Shown piece by piece: positions 6,424 through 9,347 of a DNA stretch of 9,347 nucleotides. The stretch's first letter is position 1, and the number at the start of each line of letters is the position of its first letter. The position numbers were made by a program, and so were the translations under genes. The stretch covers positions 1 through 9,347 of the forward strand of contig JBAROU010000146.1 of NCBI GenBank assembly GCA_049642385.1, written 5' to 3'. The DNA comes from JBAROU01 sp049642385 (GTDB lineage: Bacteria; Chloroflexota; Dehalococcoidia; DSTF01; RBG-16-68-14). The notes below the pieces were generated by a model, which was not told where the DNA came from, made no database searches, and saw nothing but the letters and a program-made list of their open reading frames with translations.

Positions 6424-7200
6424 CTAGCCGAGCATGATCAGGCCGGCGTCGACGACGAGCACCTGGCCCGTCATCAGCGCGCTGTCATCGGAAGCCAGGT
6501 AGACGGCGGTGCCAGTGAGATCGCCGGCCTCGAGCGATTTGCGCAGCGCGGTAGCGCGCGTGAGCTGCTCCATGAACGGGCCGGGCACGACCTTCTGCGT
6601 CGCCTCCGTCATGGTCAGTCCGGGAGCGATCGCGTTCACCCGGATGTTCGCGGGGCCGGCGACGGTCGCCATCCACTTCGTCAGGTTGATCACCGCCGCC
6701 TTCGACACGGCGTAGCCGCTGACGGGGATCGTCGGCAGATCGGTCGGCATCGGCAGCGGGAGCGGGTACGCTGCGGTCGATGCGATGTTGATGATCGAGC
6801 CGCCGCCCCGCTGCTTCAGGTGCGGGAACACTGCGCGCGAGGCGACGACGACGCTGAGGACGTTCGTGTTCAGCACCTTCGTAAAGTATTCGGTCGACTG
6901 GTCGGCCAGGTCCATATCGCCATACAAGGCTGCGTTGTTAACGAGCACATCGATGCCGCCGAACGCGTCGACGACCTGCTGCGCAGCCGCGACCATCTGC
7001 TCCTGATCCGTGACGTCGGCTTGCAGGGCGAGTGCGCTGCCGCCGGCGCTCCGGATCAGCTCCGCGGTCTCTTTCGCGTCGGCCTCCCGCAGGTCGAACA
7101 CAGCGACCGCCGCGCCCTCCTCGGCGAAGCGCTGGGCATAAGCACGGCCGATGCCGCGCGCAGCGCCCGTGACGATCGCCACTCTGTCCTGTAGCCGCAT
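6424..7200 (-). CDS. Classical short-chain dehydrogenase/reductase (SDR), probably NAD-dependent
   Basis: A 258-residue Rossmann-fold oxidoreductase that interconverts an alcohol and a carbonyl. The nucleotide motif is TGAARGIG (11-18). D36 after the second strand favours NAD over NADP. Other motifs are D62 in ADVTD, NNA at 88-90, N113 in NTNVL, Ser141 in IASTAAY, and YAVSK with Y163 and K167. The Ser-to-Tyr distance is 22 residues rather than the usual 12-13, because of a proline-rich insert (about 146-160) beside the active site. ATG at 7200 is chosen because the SDR fold starts there and GGGAG lies 9 nt upstream; an in-frame extension to 7377 carries no SDR features and spans promoter sequence. 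First gene of the minus-strand cluster, 17 bp before the ALDH gene. Substrate unknown. Confidence 0.92.
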   Translation of the reverse strand: MRLQDRVAIVTGAARGIGRAYAQRFAEEGAAVAVFDLREADAKETAELIRSAGGSALALQADVTDQEQMVAAAQQVVDAFGGIDVLVNNAALYGDMDLADQSTEYFTKVLNTNVLSVVVASRAVFPHLKQRGGGSIINIASTAAYPLPLPMPTDLPTIPVSGYAVSKAAVINLTKWMATVAGPANIRVNAIAPGLTMTEATQKVVPGPFMEQLTRATALRKSLEAGDLTGTAVYLASDDSALMTGQVLVVDAGLIMLG

Positions 7201-7245
7201 CCGCAAGGACTCCCAAAAGCGCTTCTGGCCATCCAGAGCACTCCG

Positions 7246-7274
7246 AGTGTAGGGCATGGACGACAGCCGGACAA
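7246..7274 (-). promoter_or_regulatory. Candidate promoter of the SDR/ALDH genes
   Basis: Minus strand: -35 TTGTCC (7269-7274), 17-bp spacer, -10 TACACT (7246-7251), each a four-of-six match. Initiation near 7239 would leave about 38 nt before the SDR ATG at 7200. It is the best-spaced pair in this stretch but weak. Confidence 0.35.
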
Positions 7275-7278
7275 AGTC

Positions 7279-7307
7279 TTGACAAACGTTCGCAATAGCG
7301 AGATACT
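7279..7307 (+). promoter_or_regulatory. Candidate sigma-70 promoter of the secreted-protein gene
   Basis: Plus strand: perfect -35 TTGACA (7279-7284), 17-bp spacer, -10 GATACT (7302-7307, four of six). Initiation near 7314 gives an unusually long leader of about 248 nt before the TTG start at 7562. It lies 4 bp from the -35 of the opposing SDR promoter candidate, so the two could share regulation. Confidence 0.5.
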
Positions 7308-7323
7308 CTGGTCGCTGAAAACA

Positions 7324-7340
7324 CCCCGTTCCATACGGGG
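7324..7340 (+). other. 6-bp GC hairpin at the start of the secreted-protein leader
   Basis: Inverted repeat CCCCGT/ACGGGG with a 5-nt loop, about 10 nt downstream of the predicted plus-strand start of transcription. It could be the 5' stem of the leader RNA or a protein-binding site in DNA. No U-tract follows. Confidence 0.35.
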
Positions 7341-7438
7341 AGGTGGTAGTCTCAGCGCGCCGATTGGTCGTACACATGAGCCGAGGGCATGTATCGGCGT
7401 CCCGCAGCCGAAGCGCCCGACTCCGCAGGGCGACGCCA

Positions 7439-7474
7439 ACCGGCGCTCTTTGAATCGCGATATGCCCCGCCGGT
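7439..7474 (+). other. 7-bp hairpin with 22-nt loop in the secreted-protein leader
   Basis: Perfect arms ACCGGCG (7439-7445) and CGCCGGT (7468-7474); the loop itself contains the palindrome ATCGCGAT (7454-7461). A smaller 5-bp stem (7380-7384 with 7394-7398) lies upstream. Together they suggest a folded 5' leader, but no known riboswitch consensus was recognised. Confidence 0.35.
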
Positions 7475-7547
7475 CCTGATCACGGCACACGAAAGGAGGG
7501 GGACAGGCAGCGACTACGAATCGTCAAGCCAGAAGCATCACGTCCAG

Positions 7548-7555
7548 AAGGAGGT
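7548..7555 (+). promoter_or_regulatory. Shine-Dalgarno fixing the TTG start of the secreted-protein gene
   Basis: AAGGAGGT, a full match to the anti-Shine-Dalgarno, lies 6 nt before TTG at 7562. No ATG or GTG lies in frame nearby upstream, and the signal peptide begins immediately after the TTG. Confidence 0.85.
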
Positions 7556-7561
7556 AACACC

Positions 7562-9347
7562 TTGCATCGCATTGCAAACATCCGGTTGGTGGCGCTGCTC
7601 ATCGCCCTGAGCGCGGTAGCCGCTGCCTTCCTGTTCAGCGGCGGCATCTCGCCCCGCGACCACGCGAACGCCGCCGGCCCGTTCACCCTGGCCGGCATCT
7701 ACTGCGCAGACATGTACCTAGACGTAGCCCCGCTCCAGGCCAAGGGCGCCGCACACGGCACCGGAGACCTGCAGGTGGGCAAGCTGATGATGCGTGTCGA
7801 CCCATCCACCAAGGTCCCGGGGAACTGGGACATCAGCGTCATCAACTACCTGGGCCCGGGCGCCTTGATCCCGAGCGCGCCGCCTGCGACGGGCACCTGC
7901 GCCACCAAGGGCGACAACAACGCCGCGGCGTGGAACCCGGCGGTCAAGTACGCCATCCAGAACGCCAACTCGCGGCCGACGTCGATCGGCACGCCCGTCG
8001 GCCCTGGGCCATCGCTCGCGTGGAAGGTGTGCACGTTCGACAGCGTCGGCCCGTTGGGCCAGCTCTGGATCCGCACCGACTTCAACATCTTGCTGACGAC
8101 CAAGTCGTTAGCCGGATCGAACTTCGGCGAGATCAACGCCTACCTGGGCGTCGACTCCGCCTGCGCGACGACAACGCCGAACACATTCAACGCCCATACC
8201 GTGCTGGAGTTCACCAGTCGCGTCGCGACAACGGGTACACCGGGCGTTGGTAACGACGACTGGGACGGTGACGGCTGCACGGACTTCGACGAAATGAGTC
8301 CCTTCCCCGCCACGCGCGCCGGTCTGGACCCGTTCAACCCGAACGACTGCGACCAGAACTTCAACGGCGCGTACAACGTGCTCACCACCGCCTTCCCGTC
8401 TACGAAGCAGGGCGTGGCCACGGCGCTACTGGCGACGGTTGCGTCCGTCCAGAGCAAGACGATAAAGGACGGTAAGCACGTCCAGGCCACCGTCGTCGTG
8501 AACTCGCCGAACGGGCTCGCCAACAACGACGAAGTGTTCTGGAACTCAACTGACCCGTTGCAGATAGGCTGGTGGCAGGTCAAGTTTGGCGGTATCGGGC
8601 CGGGCGGCGTGCCAGCGCCAGGACAGAAGAAGGTGACCATGAATCGCCTCTTCGCGCCGCCGTGCGGGCTGATCACAACCGGCCTGCCAGGAGGAGCGCC
8701 GAACAACGGGCTCTACGGCGTGAATTGCCTCGGCCCGGTGCAGAAGGGGAACTACTTCCACTGCATCAGCCGCATCGATGACGAGAAGGCGCCTGCGCCG
8801 CCGGCGGTTCGTCCGATAACGAGCCGGATCCTCTGTTACATCGACTCGCCGGCTCTCAACGACTCGGGCGACGCCTTGGTACCGAGTGCGGACGGCATCG
8901 GAGGCGCGCCGCCGCCGCCGCCGTATACCACGGCAACGCCCACGACCCTGACCGGGAGCTATGACCCGGTCAACGAGAAGATCAACTTCGACGGTTGCTT
9001 CCGGAATGTCGGTGGTACCATCGCCCCGAACGTGATCGTACACACCAACATTGACTCGACCAGCCTGAAGGGCTTCACGGACATCTGGTTCAACGCCACC
9101 AACGCAGAGTGCACGGCCGGGGTCGTGAACGGCGGCCCGGCAAGTCTCCAGGTGGCGACCTCCCTGGCGGAGCAGACCGACACCTTCGACCACGACGGTG
9201 ATGGCTGCACCGACATGGACGAGCTGGCCGTGACGCCTCCGGGCACGTGCGGGGATGACCCGTACAACCCGAGCGACTCGGACACCACGCTCACCAACAC
9301 CGGCAGCGTTGTCGTGACCGTGGCCCCGGCTGACTGGGACAAGACCG
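7562..9347 (+). CDS. Secreted protein with two EF-hand-like calcium loops (3' end missing)
   Basis: An open frame of 595 codons with no stop before the right edge. Its start is a TTG with an ideal Shine-Dalgarno 6 nt upstream. A signal peptide is clear: MHRIANIR, a hydrophobic core at 9-25 and likely cleavage near HANAA (35-39). Residues 40-230 are a Cys-containing, Thr/Asn/Gly-rich, probably beta-rich region. An EF-hand-type loop DWDGDGCTDFDE at 233-244 is followed by DPFNPND at 256-262. Next come a second beta-rich region (about 265-445), a linker with five prolines (450-454), another region (about 461-540), and a second loop DHDGDGCTDMDE at 543-554 with DPYNPSD at 566-572. Both loops carry acidic residues at positions 1, 3, 5, 9 and 12 and Gly at 6, as in canonical calcium-binding loops, related to dockerin or thrombospondin type 3 repeats. 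No enzymatic motif was recognised. Probably exported to the surface or released; function unknown. Confidence 0.85.
   Translation, partial: MHRIANIRLVALLIALSAVAAAFLFSGGISPRDHANAAGPFTLAGIYCADMYLDVAPLQAKGAAHGTGDLQVGKLMMRVDPSTKVPGNWDISVINYLGPGALIPSAPPATGTCATKGDNNAAAWNPAVKYAIQNANSRPTSIGTPVGPGPSLAWKVCTFDSVGPLGQLWIRTDFNILLTTKSLAGSNFGEINAYLGVDSACATTTPNTFNAHTVLEFTSRVATTGTPGVGNDDWDGDGCTDFDEMSPFPATRAGLDPFNPNDCDQNFNGAYNVLTTAFPSTKQGVATALLATVASVQSKTIKDGKHVQATVVVNSPNGLANNDEVFWNSTDPLQIGWWQVKFGGIGPGGVPAPGQKKVTMNRLFAPPCGLITTGLPGGAPNNGLYGVNCLGPVQKGNYFHCISRIDDEKAPAPPAVRPITSRILCYIDSPALNDSGDALVPSADGIGGAPPPPPYTTATPTTLTGSYDPVNEKINFDGCFRNVGGTIAPNVIVHTNIDSTSLKGFTDIWFNATNAECTAGVVNGGPASLQVATSLAEQTDTFDHDGDGCTDMDELAVTPPGTCGDDPYNPSDSDTTLTNTGSVVVTVAPADWDKT
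8258..8353 (+). repeat. Calcium-loop module, copy 1 (protein-level repeat)
   Basis: Encodes residues 233-264: a 12-residue loop of DxDxDG..D..E form, then 12 residues on DPFNPND and a Cys. It aligns without gaps to copy 2 at 9188-9283; the starts are exactly 310 codons apart. The Cys at loop position 7 and the Thr and Asp after it are shared. Confidence 0.75.
9188..9283 (+). repeat. Calcium-loop module, copy 2 (protein-level repeat)
   Basis: Encodes residues 543-574, matching copy 1 at all six canonical calcium-loop positions and in the DP[F/Y]NPxD tail, with the same loop-to-tail spacing. The following residues are beginning another Thr/Val-rich stretch when the window ends, so further copies may lie beyond it. 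Confidence 0.75.

Larger units (their letters stand above)
7201..7561. other. Divergent intergenic region with promoters and a structured leader
   Basis: This 361-bp stretch separates the minus-strand SDR gene from the plus-strand secreted-protein gene. It holds back-to-back promoter candidates at 7246-7274 (minus) and 7279-7307 (plus), then several inverted repeats within the predicted plus-strand leader (7324-7340, 7380-7398, 7439-7474), and the Shine-Dalgarno at 7548-7555. A small open frame starting at 7389 has no credible ribosome site and is not called. No tRNA or known riboswitch was recognised. Confidence 0.6.

Noticed and set aside
7201..7377. N-terminal extension of the SDR to position 7377
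   Set aside because: The 59 additional residues have no SDR character and overlap promoter-like sequence. ATG at 7200 has a ribosome site and begins exactly at the fold.
7324..7474. Cyclic-di-GMP or other known riboswitch in the secreted-protein leader
   Set aside because: The conserved GEMM-type sequence blocks could not be found by eye; only generic stems are supported.
7389..7610. Small plus-strand open frame of 73 codons before the secreted-protein gene
   Set aside because: No usable ribosome site, overlaps the real gene start in another frame, and lacks domain-like composition.
8906..8923. GC-rich run of CCG triplets as a possible microsatellite or phase-variation tract
   Set aside because: Only five repeats, within frame, encoding a proline linker that fits a domain boundary; too short to argue for phase variation.
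8140..9342. Three minus-strand open frames opposite the secreted-protein gene (8140-8706, 8546-9193, 8959-9342)
   Set aside because: They overlap one another and lie opposite a 595-codon frame with signal peptide, repeats and ideal ribosome site; no supported starts or domains.

Overview
High-GC bacterial chromosomal DNA with two divergent blocks. On the minus strand (window positions 7200 down to 1) lies a seven-gene cluster. In transcription order it reads: short-chain dehydrogenase/reductase (SDR), aldehyde dehydrogenase (ALDH), lipoprotein substrate-binding protein, two LivH/LivM-type permeases, and two LivG/LivF-type ATPases, the last cut by the left edge. On the plus strand (7562 to the right edge) is a long open frame with no stop inside the window. 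It encodes a secreted protein with two EF-hand-like calcium-binding loops.

The minus-strand cluster looks like an uptake-plus-oxidation unit. The five transporter genes form a complete branched-chain amino-acid-type (HAAT family) ABC importer. The SDR and ALDH could carry out successive NAD-dependent oxidations (alcohol to carbonyl, aldehyde to acid) of the imported compound or a product of it. The substrate cannot be read from the sequence. The transporter genes appear to have their own promoter just after the ALDH gene (TTGACG, 16 bp, TATAAT). The gap between the binding-protein gene and the first permease gene holds a 13-bp perfect hairpin, a possible extended -10 promoter and a second hairpin. 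This suggests the binding protein and the membrane components are made in different amounts.

The region between the SDR and the plus-strand gene (7201-7561) appears to hold back-to-back promoters and a roughly 250-nt, hairpin-rich leader in front of the secreted protein. That protein has a signal peptide, many cysteines, a proline-rich linker and two modules of the form DxDGDGCTDxDE followed 12 residues later by DP[F/Y]NPxD, 310 residues apart.

Organism: not identifiable with certainty. High GC, frequent TTG/GTG starts (four of eight genes), strong Shine-Dalgarno sites, a lipoprotein binding protein and secreted GDGCTD/DPYNP-type proteins are what I associate with Chloroflexota (for example Dehalococcoidia-related environmental lineages). 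An actinobacterial source is the main alternative. No RNA genes, insertion sequences, CRISPR arrays or phage genes were seen. Most of the window is ordinary metabolism and transport; the least described parts are the secreted EF-hand protein and its leader.
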